Shown here in pieces: positions 17,844 through 27,309 of a stretch of 64,000 nt of DNA (its first letter is position 1; every line of letters begins with the position of its first letter). The position numbers and the translations under genes are program-made. This DNA is from Gynuella sp050296195. GTDB lineage: Bacteria > Pseudomonadota > Gammaproteobacteria > Pseudomonadales > Natronospirillaceae. The notes below the pieces were generated by a model that made no database searches, was not told the DNA's origin, and saw only the letters and a list, made by a program, of their open reading frames with translations. The DNA is taken from the NCBI RefSeq assembly GCF_050296195.1, contig NZ_JBNKRB010000012.1; one strand, given 5' to 3'.

Positions 17844-18119
17844 TTATTCTCCAACGGAAAACATTGCTTCCAGATCATGCTTGGAGTGAGTCTGAAACGC
17901 CAGCATGGTTTCGGTTCTGATAATGGAATCGATCTGGGAAATTTTCTGCGTGACCAGATCCGCCAGATCTTCATTGGCCCTGACTCTGACGATGGCCGCG
18001 ACATCGTAAGAGCCGCTGACAGAATATACTTCGGAAATACCGGGTATATTAGCCAGCTGCTCAGCGACTTCATTGATATGTTTTTTTTCTATGCTGAACA
18101 GAATGATGGCAGTAAGCAT
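17844..18119 (-). CDS. Stand-alone Lrp/AsnC ligand-binding (RAM) domain
   Basis: A 91-aa protein that corresponds only to the C-terminal RAM (regulation of amino-acid metabolism) domain of Lrp/AsnC regulators: MLTAIILFSIEKKHINEVAEQL, IPGISEVYSVSGSYDVAAIVRVRANEDLADLV and IDSIIRTETMLAFQTHSKHD. There is no helix-turn-helix. Such proteins form dimers/octamers that bind amino acids and may modulate full-length Lrp proteins. It lies 146 bp downstream of the Lon-like gene on the same strand, with an inverted repeat in the gap, so it probably has its own promoter. Confidence 0.88.
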   Translation of the reverse strand: MLTAIILFSIEKKHINEVAEQLANIPGISEVYSVSGSYDVAAIVRVRANEDLADLVTQKISQIDSIIRTETMLAFQTHSKHDLEAMFSVGE

Positions 18120-18150
18120 ATCGATTCCTCGTGGGATACGTTGATGATCA

Positions 18151-18189
18151 ATGAACCACTGAACCCGTTTTTATGGTTCGGTGGTTCAT
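18151..18189. repeat. 15-bp inverted repeat between Lon-like and RAM genes
   Basis: ATGAACCACTGAACC at 18151-18165 pairs with GGTTCGGTGGTTCAT at 18175-18189 (14 of 15 pairs), loop CGTTTTTAT. It could be a terminator for the upstream Lon-like gene, but no U-run follows on the minus strand. It may instead be an operator or RNA processing site ahead of the RAM gene. Confidence 0.5.
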
Positions 18190-18265
18190 TACCTGAAGGC
18201 TAAATAGATCAGATGCCTCTCTAAATCCGCTGTCTTAACGCAATATCCGTCAGCAGATCAAAAAA

Positions 18266-20635
18266 TCAGCTACCCCGATCATAATCAGCCATGACTTTTA
18301 ACCGTTGCCAGACCTTGCCGTTAATGCTGTCCACTGGATAGTGCCCGGTATTGTCAGCCTCACCAATTTCTTCGTCCAACAGGATTTCCATCGCCTGTTC
18401 GACCCGGTCTACTGCATGGATGGAAAACATCCCGGCTTTAACCGCAGCAATAACATCATCATTCAACATCAGATGTTTGATATTATCTTTAGGAATGATC
18501 ACGCCCTGTTTGCCGGTTAATTCCCGATCCCGACACAATTGGAAGAATCCTTCTATTTTTTCATTCACGCCACCAATCGCCTGAACTTCTCCATGCTGAT
18601 TGATCGATCCGGTAACAGCAAACGTTTGTGACACAGGCACCTCCGCAATGGCCGATACCAGGGCAACCAATTCTGCCAATGAAGCACTGTCACCATCGAT
18701 ATGGCCGTAAGACTGCTCCATGGCCAGATTGGCACTGATGATCAGAGGAAACTCACGGGCATACTTCTGACCCAGGTAACCCGTCAGCAACATCACCCCC
18801 TTGGAGTGAATGGACTGACCCAGTTCCGATTCTTTTTCGATATCTACAATGCCATTGGAACCAGCATAAACTGTCGCGGTAATCCGTGCCGGTTGACCAA
18901 AGCGGGTCTCACCAAGCTCCATAACCGTCAGGCCATTGACCTGACCAATACGGGCACCATCGGTATCAATCAACACGGTTCCCTCAGCGATCTCCTGCAT
19001 CAGTTGCTCACTGATACGTCCGTTGCGCACTTCCGCGGCTTTTAAGGCCCCCAAAATATGTTGCTCATCAATAACGTCCCGTTCATCACGGGAGCGCAGG
19101 TAGTCCGCCTCTGCCATGATTTCAAACAGACCGACCATACGTGGCGACAATCGCTCTTTGTGCTCCGCCTGGCGCAAACTGTATTCAATCATCCGCTCAA
19201 CGGCACGACGGGTCAGGTGAGCATAGTTTTTACTTTCACTATAATGTTTAAGACGCCGGATCAGGTGATCCATGGTGCCTTCACTACGCGGAATGTAACT
19301 GTCAAAATCGACCAGTACCCGGAACAGTTCGCTGAACTCGGGGTCATAAGCCTGCAACTGATAATAGATATCCCGCGAACCAATCAGAATGATTTTGACA
19401 TTGATGTCCACACTTTGGGGCGTCAATGTCACCGCCGAATACAACGTGGCATCATAACCGGACGCATCCAGTTTGATCTGGCGAGTTTTCAGTGCCAGTT
19501 TCAGGGCATCCCAGGCCAGAGGTTCGATCAACAACTTTTCCGCATCGAGAATCAAATATCCACCGGATGCTTTGACCAGACTGCCAGGTTTGATCAGTCG
19601 GTAATTGGTTACCGGCGTTCCCTGGTTGATGGTGTACTCAATCCGGCCGAATAAATTGGCATAACTCGGCAGCAACTCATAAATCACCGGCGCACCTTCT
19701 GTGGGCGAGTGTTCAACCAAAATGTTGGGAGAATAGGTTGAAACCAATACTTGCCGGCGCTCATGATCGGTACGGGATTCCAATTGGATCTCATCACCGA
19801 AAAGTTCCAGTACCACTCTTGGCAGATGCTCACGCAACTCACGGAAATAACGTAACACCCCAATGCGGTTCTGATACTTGCGTTCAAGCTTTTTGATCAA
19901 CGGCCTGACCGCCAGTGCAATGGTTTCAATATCCAATTGACGGCTTTGTTCAGAGGCTTCCCGACGCCATTGCGGCAGTTCCAGCAGTTGTTCATTGAGA
20001 AACTCTTCAAGCTCAGAAATCCGGCTTAAATACAGCATCTTGGGTTCTTCTGGTAACTGTGCAAACTCGGTTTCATCGAGCGCCTTGCCTTCATATACCG
20101 GAGCAAACAGGATAGAGCCGTTTTCGCCGATTACAGCAACATCCAGCCCACTGGCTTTCCGATCCACATTGGCAATGGCCTGATCGTATTTTTGATTGAA
20201 AGTGCGTTCTATCTGCGCTTTCCGTCGCTGATAAGATGGATTTTCAAATGCAGCTGGAAACGTATCGAGTAACTCATCAATAAAATGCTCAATATCACTA
20301 ACCAATTTACTGGCCTGCCCGGATGGTAGCTCCAGTGCCAATGGCTCCGAGGTATTGTTGAAATTATTGACGTAACACCAGTCCGAAGGTGCGGTCTTCT
20401 GCTCCGCCTTCTCTCGAACATAACGGGACACCAGTGTCTGACGCCCAGTGCCAGGCTCACCCATTACAAACAGGTTATAGCCCGATGAGGGAATATTGAT
20501 TCCTAGCTCAAGTGCAGCCTTGGCTCGCTCATGACCCAGAAAACCAATGTCGGCTTCCAGCTCGGCAGTGGTTTCAAAATTCATATATGCCAAAGAGACA
20601 TTATTTTTTAACAGATCTACAGTCAGTTTTGTCAT
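18266..20635 (-). CDS. Lon-like AAA+ protease (YcbZ/LonH type)
   Basis: A 789-aa ATP-dependent protease of the Lon-related family with an AAA_32 domain. The Walker A-type motif is GEPGTGRQTLVSRY (the usual Lys is Arg, as in many relatives); it is interrupted by a long helical insertion with FPAAFENPSYQRRKAQIERTF. The C-terminal S16 protease domain has the Ser of DGDSASLAEL near residue 648 and the Lys of GGVNEKIEGFF, which form the Ser-Lys dyad. Its substrates are unknown. It lies 75 bp downstream of thyA on the same strand and may be co-transcribed. Confidence 0.9.
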   Translation of the reverse strand: MTKLTVDLLKNNVSLAYMNFETTAELEADIGFLGHERAKAALELGINIPSSGYNLFVMGEPGTGRQTLVSRYVREKAEQKTAPSDWCYVNNFNNTSEPLALELPSGQASKLVSDIEHFIDELLDTFPAAFENPSYQRRKAQIERTFNQKYDQAIANVDRKASGLDVAVIGENGSILFAPVYEGKALDETEFAQLPEEPKMLYLSRISELEEFLNEQLLELPQWRREASEQSRQLDIETIALAVRPLIKKLERKYQNRIGVLRYFRELREHLPRVVLELFGDEIQLESRTDHERRQVLVSTYSPNILVEHSPTEGAPVIYELLPSYANLFGRIEYTINQGTPVTNYRLIKPGSLVKASGGYLILDAEKLLIEPLAWDALKLALKTRQIKLDASGYDATLYSAVTLTPQSVDINVKIILIGSRDIYYQLQAYDPEFSELFRVLVDFDSYIPRSEGTMDHLIRRLKHYSESKNYAHLTRRAVERMIEYSLRQAEHKERLSPRMVGLFEIMAEADYLRSRDERDVIDEQHILGALKAAEVRNGRISEQLMQEIAEGTVLIDTDGARIGQVNGLTVMELGETRFGQPARITATVYAGSNGIVDIEKESELGQSIHSKGVMLLTGYLGQKYAREFPLIISANLAMEQSYGHIDGDSASLAELVALVSAIAEVPVSQTFAVTGSINQHGEVQAIGGVNEKIEGFFQLCRDRELTGKQGVIIPKDNIKHLMLNDDVIAAVKAGMFSIHAVDRVEQAMEILLDEEIGEADNTGHYPVDSINGKVWQRLKVMADYDRGS

Positions 20636-20710
20636 GGAATAGGGTTACTTCTCAATCGGATAAGAATGGTGGCTGTTCACATTCGATAACGTAGTCAATA
20701 TCTGTGGCGA

Positions 20711-21505
20711 TCAAACCGAAACTTTACCTTTAATGCTTGGGTGAGCTTCGTAGCCGACAATTTCAAAATCTTCAAACTGATAACCGAACAAGCTATCAGG
20801 TTTGCGCTGAATGCGGAGAGACGGTAGCGGATAAGGCTGTCGGGTCAGTTGCAACTCAGTTTGTTGCTGGTGATCGTTATAAATATGCACATCACCACCA
20901 GACCAGACAAAGTCCCCTACTTCCAGATCAGCCTGATGGGCAATCATATGAGTCAACAGCGCGTAACTGGCAATATTGAACGGCAACCCCAGAAAAACAT
21001 CACAGCTACGCTGGTACAGCTGACAGCTCAACCGACCGTCGGCCACATAAAACTGAAACAGACTGTGGCAGGGCGGCAGCGCCATTTTTTCCACAACGCC
21101 GGGATTGTATGCCACCACCAGCATGCGCCGGCTGTCGGGGTTGGTTCGGATGGTATTCAACACATTGCTGATCTGGTCTATGGTCTCGCCATCCGGTGTT
21201 TTCCAACTGCGCCACTGCTCACCGTAAACCGGCCCGAGATCACCATTTTCATCAGCCCATTCATCCCAGATACGAACACCATTTTCTTTCAGATAACGGA
21301 TATTGGTATCACCACTAAGAAACCAGAGCAATTCGTGAATGATACTGCGCAGATGCAGCTTTTTGGTCGTGACCAGCGGAAACCCCTGACTGAGATCAAA
21401 ACGCATCTGGTAACCAAAGATGCTCTGGGTACCGGTACCGGTACGATCAGTCTTCATATTGCCATGGGTTTTGATATGCCGAATAAGATCTAAATACTGT
21501 TGCAT
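20711..21505 (-). CDS. thyA: Thymidylate synthase
   Basis: Converts dUMP to dTMP using methylenetetrahydrofolate. The 264-aa length equals that of E. coli ThyA. Visible motifs: TDRTGTGTQSIFGYQMRFDL, the active-site Cys146 in MALPPCHSLFQFYV, LYQRSCDVFLGLPFNIASYALL and GGDVHIYNDH. An A-rich stretch precedes the ATG. Two tandem palindromes (21545-21578) lie 40-75 bp upstream. lgt, which often precedes thyA in gammaproteobacteria, is elsewhere in this window (36.5 kb). Confidence 0.97.
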   Translation of the reverse strand: MQQYLDLIRHIKTHGNMKTDRTGTGTQSIFGYQMRFDLSQGFPLVTTKKLHLRSIIHELLWFLSGDTNIRYLKENGVRIWDEWADENGDLGPVYGEQWRSWKTPDGETIDQISNVLNTIRTNPDSRRMLVVAYNPGVVEKMALPPCHSLFQFYVADGRLSCQLYQRSCDVFLGLPFNIASYALLTHMIAHQADLEVGDFVWSGGDVHIYNDHQQQTELQLTRQPYPLPSLRIQRKPDSLFGYQFEDFEIVGYEAHPSIKGKVSV

Positions 21506-21865
21506 GTTTGTTCTGCTGATACCCTGAAGGGTTTGATTAACCGAATGAACAGGTTGTTCATCCTGAACAATTTGTTCTTCGCCTCACGTTATCGGGCGAT
21601 ATGTCATGAGCCGTCACGCGAAACATTGACCTGTCCGCATACAGCCTTTTTTGAATCAGCTCCCGAACTATCCGGAACTGCAGTTGGCTGCTAACCAACC
21701 ATGATCCATCCCTGCATCAAACCATCAACCCTGCATGCGTTATCACAGGATTAATCAGGCGCGAATTGTGACACGTTGGCGCGTTAGTCAAAAGCCCTGT
21801 GGCATGATGATTCACTGATCGCCATAATAGCGCTTTCATTCAGGCCACGACGATAAAAAAATACT
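21506..21865. other. 360-bp divergent region between thyA and crbS
   Basis: No gene supported. It must hold the divergent promoters of thyA and the crbS-type kinase. The left part contains the tandem palindromes described separately; the right part shows no clear motif. Confidence 0.5.
21545..21578. promoter_or_regulatory. Tandem palindromes TGAACA-N3-TGTTCA upstream of thyA
   Basis: The first site at 21545-21561 has perfect 7-bp arms (ATGAACA, GGT, TGTTCAT). The second at 21564-21578 reads TGAACA, ATT, TGTTCT (5 of 6 pairs). Their centres are 18 bp apart. The arrangement looks like two adjacent operators for one dimeric regulator. The regulator is unknown; either thyA or the divergent kinase gene could be the target. 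Confidence 0.5.
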
Positions 21866-24800
21866 ATGGAAGCCTGGCAGATTCTGGCAATTGCGACCGG
21901 CTACATCGGCATTATGTTTGCGGTGGCAATAGCCGGTGACCGTCATCTCGACAAACCATTAAAAATTCCTCCGGCTGCTGTCTATGGTCTGGCAATGGCC
22001 GTTTATTGCACGTCCTGGACTTATTACGGAGCAGTTGGTCGAGCGGCTTCAAGTGGCTGGGAGTATCTGCCCATCTATCTGGCACCGATTCTGATGTTCC
22101 TGTTCGGCAACCGGATCATCTATAAGGCTTTGCTGGTATCCAAGCATCAGAACTGCTCCTCTATTGCCGACTTCCTTGCCTCCCGGTTTGGTAAACGTCC
22201 AGGCATCGCTATTCTGGTCAGCATCATTTCGTTGATGGCAATTATTCCTTACATCTCATTGCAGCTGAAAGCGGTGACAGCAAGTATCAATGTGATCAGC
22301 CAGCCCGTCGATACCTCTCAATCCGGCTGGCTGGGGGACACGACCCTCCCAATTGCGTTCAGCATGACGGTATTTGCAATCCTGTTCGGCACCCGTCAGG
22401 TGCACGTCACCGAGCATCACCGCGGCATGATGATGGCAATTGCGTTCGAATCCATCGTCAAACTGCTGGCTCTGCTAACCATCGGCTTTTTTGTAGTATT
22501 TACCCTGTTCAACGGTCCACAGGATTTCTGGCAGCAATTCGACAGCAACAGCGTCATGAACGCCCCCTTTGAGAACCGCCTGAATGCCAATTTCTGGACC
22601 CAGATGCTATTGGCCGGTGGGGCTATTCTGGTATTGCCACGGCAATTTCACATTACCGTGGTGGAAAACACCAAGATTGAACATTTCAATCTGGCCCGCT
22701 GGATATTTCCGCTCTACCTGGCGTTAATCTCCGTTGTGGTGATTCCCATTACTGCGGCCGGGCTGGTGTTATTCGAGGGTCAGGGCCTGGACGCAGATAC
22801 CTTCGTTTTACATATTCCTATGGCCAGCGAAAATACCTGGCTGACCATTTTAGTGTTTATTGGCGGATTCTCTGCCGCCACCGCCATGATCGTAGTGGCC
22901 ACGCTGACCATGAGCACCATGCTGAGCAATGATGTTCTGTTACCGTTGCTGCTGAAGACCAAACGTTTCAAAAGCCGTGATGGCAGAGACCTGTCTAACG
23001 CGCTGATCCTGATTCGGCGTATTGCCATTATCATGATTATTACACTGGCTTATTTTTACCATCATACCTATGGCAGCAATGACGCACTCAGTACCATCGG
23101 GCTGCTGGCGTTCAGCCTGGTGGTACAGTTGGTACCAGCCTTCCTCTGTGGCCTTTACTGGAAAGGCGCCAATGTTTGGGGAGCTTATGCCGGACTGATC
23201 TCAGGGCTCGCGCTCTGGTTCTTCACTTTAATGCTGCCAACCCTGATTCACGGCGGCTTATGGGAACCTGAAATTCTGGAAACCGGAATCATGGGTAAGG
23301 ACTGGCTCCGTCCAGAACACTTACTATGGTTTGGCATTGACGATCATCTATCTCACGGAGTTTTCTGGTCACTACTGATCAACACTCTGGCGCTGGTCGC
23401 TGTGTCCAAACTGACATCGACCCGGCTGATCGATCGTTTACAGGCAGCCGCTTTTGTAGAGGTGCTAGACCCGGGCAAGGAGGTTTCTGAATCCGGGTTT
23501 CGCCGGCAAAACACCACCGTATCAGACCTGCGGGCATTACTGGAACGATTTGCCGGCGTCCGCCGGGCTGATTTTCTACTCAGTGAGTTTGCCAGAGCGC
23601 ATCAAATCAGCCTGGTGGAGTCGGCAACGCCAAAACTCATCCTGATCCGGTATGTTGAACGGGTATTGTCCAGTATTATCGGCTCGGCATCGGCGCGCGC
23701 CATGGTGCACTCAATCCTCTCAGGAAAGTCCCTTGGTATTGAAGAGGTCGTCACCTTCTTTGACGAAACCACCCAGGCAATTCAGTTTAATCAAAAACTG
23801 TTATCAACCACTCTCGAAAACATCGACCAGGGTGTCAGTGTGATCGACCGGGACCTCAAACTGGTCGCCTGGAATCGACGCTATATTCAGATGTTTGACT
23901 ATCCGGAAGGATTTATCCGGGTGGGTCGGCCGATTGAAGATCTGGTCCGCTACAACGCATCCATGGGTGAATGTGGCCCTGGTAAAATCGAGGATCACGT
24001 CAACCGCCGGCTGGAACATCTGCGCCGGGGCACACCTCATCGCTTCATTCGCCTGCGCCGTGATGGCACGGTGGTGGAAATGAAAGGGAACCCGTTCCCG
24101 GGCGGCGGTTTCGTCACGACCTTTAATGATATCTCCGATCACGTACGCTCGCAGGAGGCCTTACAACGCGCCAAGGAGGAATTGGAAGCCAGAGTCGCAG
24201 ATCGTACCCGGACGATCCAGGACATCAACCTGGAACTCAGGGCTGAAATTGCTCACCGCGAGGAAGTGGAACAGGAATTAATACACGCTCGGGCCATTGC
24301 CGAAGCAGCCAATGCCAGCAAAACCCGTTTTCTGGCTCTGGCCAGTCACGATATTCTACAACCTCTGAATGCTGCCAGACTTTACACCGCCTCTCTACTT
24401 GATGGCCAACCGGTTGAAGATGAGCATGAACAGCACACAATACTGCAAAAACTAAGCGAGTCACTGCAGTCTACCGAAGAGCTGATCAGCATCCTGCTGG
24501 AAATCGCCCGGCTTGATGATGGTGCCTTAACGCCGAAACAGGAAGCTTTTCCATTGATGGACATACTGCAGCCGCTTGAGCATGAGTTCGATATCATCGC
24601 CAGAAAAAAAGGCTTGGCCATCAAATGGGTCAACACCCGCCATCATGTCTTCAGTGACCCGGTTTATTTACGCCGAATCATTCAAAATCTGGTTTCCAAT
24701 GCCATTAAATACACTTCAAAGGGGAAAGTACTGGTAGGATGCCGCCATCGACAGGGAGCACTGGAGCTACAGGTTTGGGATACTGGACCAGGCATTTCGA

Positions 24801-25408
24801 AACAGGACCAGGGTAAGATCTTTAACGATTTTTACCGCATCGAAACCACCAACCACGAACAAGGTGTCGGTCTCGGACTAGGTGTCGTACACCGTATGAG
24901 CAATCTATTGCAACACGGTCTTGATATTTGGAGTCAGCCAGGCAAAGGCACCATGTTGTCGGTCAAAATTCCCATCGCAGACAAGAACGCAATCATCACA
25001 CCGTTCGAAACCCGAGAAGTCAGCAGTGCTCTAAATAATGACTTTGCCGGCCTGAAAGTGCTGTGCGTCGACAATCAACCCGAAAACCTTCATGCCCTGG
25101 AAACCCTTTTGACCAGATGGGGGTGCTCTACGAAGACCGTCAGTCAGAGAGAAGAAGCTTTGAGTGAAGAGATGCCTGACCTGCTGTTGATGGATTATCA
25201 GCTGGATCACGGACAGGATGGTATTACATTGACGTTGGACTTGTGGCAGCAGTGGAAGCAACAGATTCCTACCATTTTAATCACCGCCAATGCGGAACAG
25301 AGTATTCGGCAACTGGCTCGTGAACACGGAATTGGCTATTTACGCAAACCGATCAAGCCCGCCCCGTTAAGATCTCTGGTTACCAGTTTTTTGCGACAAG
25401 CCGGATAG
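21866..25408 (+). CDS. crbS: CrbS/MxtR-type hybrid sensor kinase with transporter-like sensor
   Basis: A 1180-aa hybrid kinase. Residues 1-~500 form a sodium/solute symporter-like (SLC5) domain with about 13 TM helices (for example KIPPAAVYGLAMAVYCTSWTYYGAVG). A STAC linker follows at ~545-615, then a PAS-7 domain (TLENIDQGVSVIDRDLKLVAWNRRY), a coiled coil, HisKA (FLALASHDILQPLNAARLYTA, phospho-His in SHD), HATPase (NLVSNAIKYT, GTGIG-like GPGISKQDQG) and a C-terminal receiver (LLLMDYQLD as phospho-acceptor, LRKPIKP). This architecture is that of CrbS of Vibrio and MxtR of Pseudomonas, which with the LuxR-type CrbR/ErdR activate acs for acetate uptake. crbR and acs follow within 4 kb. Confidence 0.88.
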   Translation: MEAWQILAIATGYIGIMFAVAIAGDRHLDKPLKIPPAAVYGLAMAVYCTSWTYYGAVGRAASSGWEYLPIYLAPILMFLFGNRIIYKALLVSKHQNCSSIADFLASRFGKRPGIAILVSIISLMAIIPYISLQLKAVTASINVISQPVDTSQSGWLGDTTLPIAFSMTVFAILFGTRQVHVTEHHRGMMMAIAFESIVKLLALLTIGFFVVFTLFNGPQDFWQQFDSNSVMNAPFENRLNANFWTQMLLAGGAILVLPRQFHITVVENTKIEHFNLARWIFPLYLALISVVVIPITAAGLVLFEGQGLDADTFVLHIPMASENTWLTILVFIGGFSAATAMIVVATLTMSTMLSNDVLLPLLLKTKRFKSRDGRDLSNALILIRRIAIIMIITLAYFYHHTYGSNDALSTIGLLAFSLVVQLVPAFLCGLYWKGANVWGAYAGLISGLALWFFTLMLPTLIHGGLWEPEILETGIMGKDWLRPEHLLWFGIDDHLSHGVFWSLLINTLALVAVSKLTSTRLIDRLQAAAFVEVLDPGKEVSESGFRRQNTTVSDLRALLERFAGVRRADFLLSEFARAHQISLVESATPKLILIRYVERVLSSIIGSASARAMVHSILSGKSLGIEEVVTFFDETTQAIQFNQKLLSTTLENIDQGVSVIDRDLKLVAWNRRYIQMFDYPEGFIRVGRPIEDLVRYNASMGECGPGKIEDHVNRRLEHLRRGTPHRFIRLRRDGTVVEMKGNPFPGGGFVTTFNDISDHVRSQEALQRAKEELEARVADRTRTIQDINLELRAEIAHREEVEQELIHARAIAEAANASKTRFLALASHDILQPLNAARLYTASLLDGQPVEDEHEQHTILQKLSESLQSTEELISILLEIARLDDGALTPKQEAFPLMDILQPLEHEFDIIARKKGLAIKWVNTRHHVFSDPVYLRRIIQNLVSNAIKYTSKGKVLVGCRHRQGALELQVWDTGPGISKQDQGKIFNDFYRIETTNHEQGVGLGLGVVHRMSNLLQHGLDIWSQPGKGTMLSVKIPIADKNAIITPFETREVSSALNNDFAGLKVLCVDNQPENLHALETLLTRWGCSTKTVSQREEALSEEMPDLLLMDYQLDHGQDGITLTLDLWQQWKQQIPTILITANAEQSIRQLAREHGIGYLRKPIKPAPLRSLVTSFLRQAG

Positions 25409-25585
25409 TTCAAACAGATTTGGTTGTGACTGCATTCACACAAAAATATCGAACTGATCTCAATATTGTGCAAAGAAAAAATGAATTTCCAGGGAAGCTT
25501 GATCTGATCACACTCTTAGAGAAAATTTCCGTCTAAAGTTGTCGATTAATTGTACAACCACTCGAATGAATGAAGAGTCATTCTC

Positions 25586-25996
25586 ATGATCAAGCGCGTA
25601 TCCAACACTTATCTTATTAGCAATGTACCTGATCACATCGTCGATAATCCCCCTTTTGTAAAACCGGGGCAGTCTTATTTATCGCATTACAATATCGCAG
25701 TCTGGCTTAATATGAATCAGGCTCATGACCTGCCTATACAGCTTGTTTTAAAGGTTCAGGACGATATCAAAGAACAGACTATCAGCGTGGATAAGGTTCA
25801 AATGACCCGAATCGGACAAACTTTGCTGTCGGGTGTGGCCGTTATTAAAAGCAAGGGGCCGATCCGACAAATGCAATTACATGTTAAAACCGATAACAAT
25901 CATCTTTCTTTTCAGATCGACGAAATCTTTGTTCAACGACACGAGCAAAAACAACAATTAACCAGTACACCGGAACGTCGCAATTCAGGCAGATAA
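25586..25996 (+). CDS. Unrecognised 136-aa protein
   Basis: MIKRVSNTYLISNVPDHIVDNPPFVKPGQSY starts a protein with no signal peptide or TM segment. A beta-rich middle (IQLVLKVQDDIKEQTISVDKVQM, RQMQLHVKTDNNHLSFQIDEIFV) is followed by a basic, Gln-rich tail. No family recognised. It sits between crbS and crbR, 177 bp after crbS, so it is probably transcribed separately from the kinase. A terminator hairpin follows. Confidence 0.55.
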   Translation: MIKRVSNTYLISNVPDHIVDNPPFVKPGQSYLSHYNIAVWLNMNQAHDLPIQLVLKVQDDIKEQTISVDKVQMTRIGQTLLSGVAVIKSKGPIRQMQLHVKTDNNHLSFQIDEIFVQRHEQKQQLTSTPERRNSGR

Positions 25997-26000
25997 AAAA

Positions 26001-26047
26001 ACCCCTTGAACAACAGGATACTGCATACTACTTCCTATCAAGGGGGT
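26001..26047 (-). terminator. Terminator between convergent small genes
   Basis: CCCCTTGA and TCAAGGGG arms enclose a loop that can form an inner AGGA/TCCT pairing. On the minus strand the hairpin is followed by a run of seven T (complement of 25996-26002), as expected for an intrinsic terminator of the 26053-26253 gene. It may work in both directions. Confidence 0.65.
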
Positions 26048-26052
26048 ACAAC

Positions 26053-26253
26053 TCAACTCGCTCTAAACCGATTTCCCAACTGAACAACCTGCTTCAATAC
26101 AGGAATACCGTCAACAGGGAGCGGTTCTATACTGTCAACTGCCAATGACTCGGGGTAACTTGAGAACTCCAAACCAGTCAGACGATTTAAATGCTCCAGG
26201 GCTCTCTCAGGGTAATATTCAGCAATGCTGACAACCTTTCCTGATTCATTCAT
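26053..26253 (-). CDS. Small conserved-looking protein of unknown function
   Basis: The ATG at 26253 (MNESGKVVSIAEYYPERALEHL) has AGGTGAG 7-8 nt upstream and is preferred to a GTG at 26262. The 66-aa product is soluble, with an N-terminal strand-helix unit (EYYPERALEHLNRLTGL) and a C-terminal helix (VLKQVVQLGNRF). No family is recognised. The good ribosome site and terminator support a real gene. Confidence 0.6.
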   Translation of the reverse strand: MNESGKVVSIAEYYPERALEHLNRLTGLEFSSYPESLAVDSIEPLPVDGIPVLKQVVQLGNRFRAS

Positions 26254-26377
26254 AACACTCACCTATCTGACCATGTTGTATTTATTCTCCAATAAGCGAC
26301 AACCGTGCCAATTTATAACCCATTGATTTTAAAGGAATTTTTAGATCTACATGACCAATAACACAAAAAAGGGCAAA

Positions 26378-26404
26378 ACAGGCTGACTCTTAGGGTCAGT
26401 CTGT
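26378..26404 (-). terminator. Terminator of crbR
   Basis: ACAGGCTGAC (26378-26387) pairs with GTCAGTCTGT (26395-26404), 9 of 10 pairs, loop of 7 nt. On the minus strand it is followed by TTTTGCCCTTTTTT. It lies 60 bp after the crbR stop. Confidence 0.7.
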
Positions 26405-26464
26405 TACCTAAATGCGATATTTCATTGAATGAAGGCGGGGGCGAGGAAAAACCATTAGGCAGCC

Positions 26465-27124
26465 TTAAAAGGCGCCCATGTTCTCCGGCAGTTTCAACTT
26501 GGATGCTGCAATAACGGCCTGGGTTCTGTTTTGCACACCCAGTTTACGAAAAATGGCAGTAATATGGGCTTTTACAGTGGCTTCTGAAATATTGAGATCA
26601 TAGGCAATCTGCTTATTCAGGCGCCCTTCGGTTAAATGCATCAGAACTTTGAACTGCTGGTCAGTCAATGTCGCCACTCGATCAGAAAAATCCTTTTCTT
26701 CCAATGGTAACCTTTCGAGTTCAGCCCTTATGGCTGACGGAACCCAGCAATCACCTTCCAATACGGCGTTTATTGCCTCAATGATTTGTTCAGCCGGGCA
26801 ACTTTTGGGAATAAAGCCACTGGCACCATATGCCAGGGCACGCTGAATGATCAAAGGATCTTCCATTGCAGATATCACCACAATGGGTACTGCAGCATAA
26901 CACTCGCGCAGATGAATCAAGCCAAAAAAACCATCGCTGCCAGGCATATTCAAATCCAGCAACAACAGATCAGGCTCACCACTTGTCTCAATTAATTCTT
27001 TGGTGGTGGTAATAGAATCGGATGTGAGTATCCGGTCTCTGGGAAATCCTCTCTTCAATGCCGTTGTCAAAGCATCACGAAACAAAGGATGATCATCAGC
27101 TATTAAAAAAATCGCCATAGTCAT
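26465..27124 (-). CDS. crbR: CrbR/ErdR-type LuxR-family response regulator
   Basis: A 219-aa response regulator: an N-terminal receiver with ADDH acidic pair, phospho-acceptor in LLLDLNMPGSDG and PKSCP lysine, and a C-terminal LuxR/NarL helix-turn-helix (LTDQQFKVLMHLTEGRLNKQIAYDLNISEATVKAHITAIFRKLGVQNRTQAV). Its position between the CrbS-type kinase and acs identifies it as the cognate regulator that activates acs in Vibrio and Pseudomonas. An alternative start two codons downstream (27118) is possible. A U-rich terminator follows. Confidence 0.87.
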   Translation of the reverse strand: MTMAIFLIADDHPLFRDALTTALKRGFPRDRILTSDSITTTKELIETSGEPDLLLLDLNMPGSDGFFGLIHLRECYAAVPIVVISAMEDPLIIQRALAYGASGFIPKSCPAEQIIEAINAVLEGDCWVPSAIRAELERLPLEEKDFSDRVATLTDQQFKVLMHLTEGRLNKQIAYDLNISEATVKAHITAIFRKLGVQNRTQAVIAASKLKLPENMGAF

Positions 27125-27263
27125 GTCATCGGTTATTGTTTTTATCGTCCCAAGAACAACAAGGACCCGGAAAAGTGGCTGTTCTGTCTGACTTCGGGCA
27201 TTCCGGATCTACACATCTGGACAGAAACAGCGTTCTGACTTGGCATCTTAGACTTACATAGCT

Positions 27264-27294
27264 CCTGGCACAAGCAGCGTACTGTCATGCCAGG
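27264..27294 (-). terminator. Weak hairpin after acs
   Basis: CCTGGCA (27264-27270) and TGCCAGG (27288-27294) form a 7-bp stem with a 17-nt loop just beyond the acs stop. The minus strand has no U-run after it, so it is only a possible terminator or RNA-stabilising hairpin. Confidence 0.35.
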
Positions 27295-27309
27295 TGTTTT
27301 TGCAGGAGA

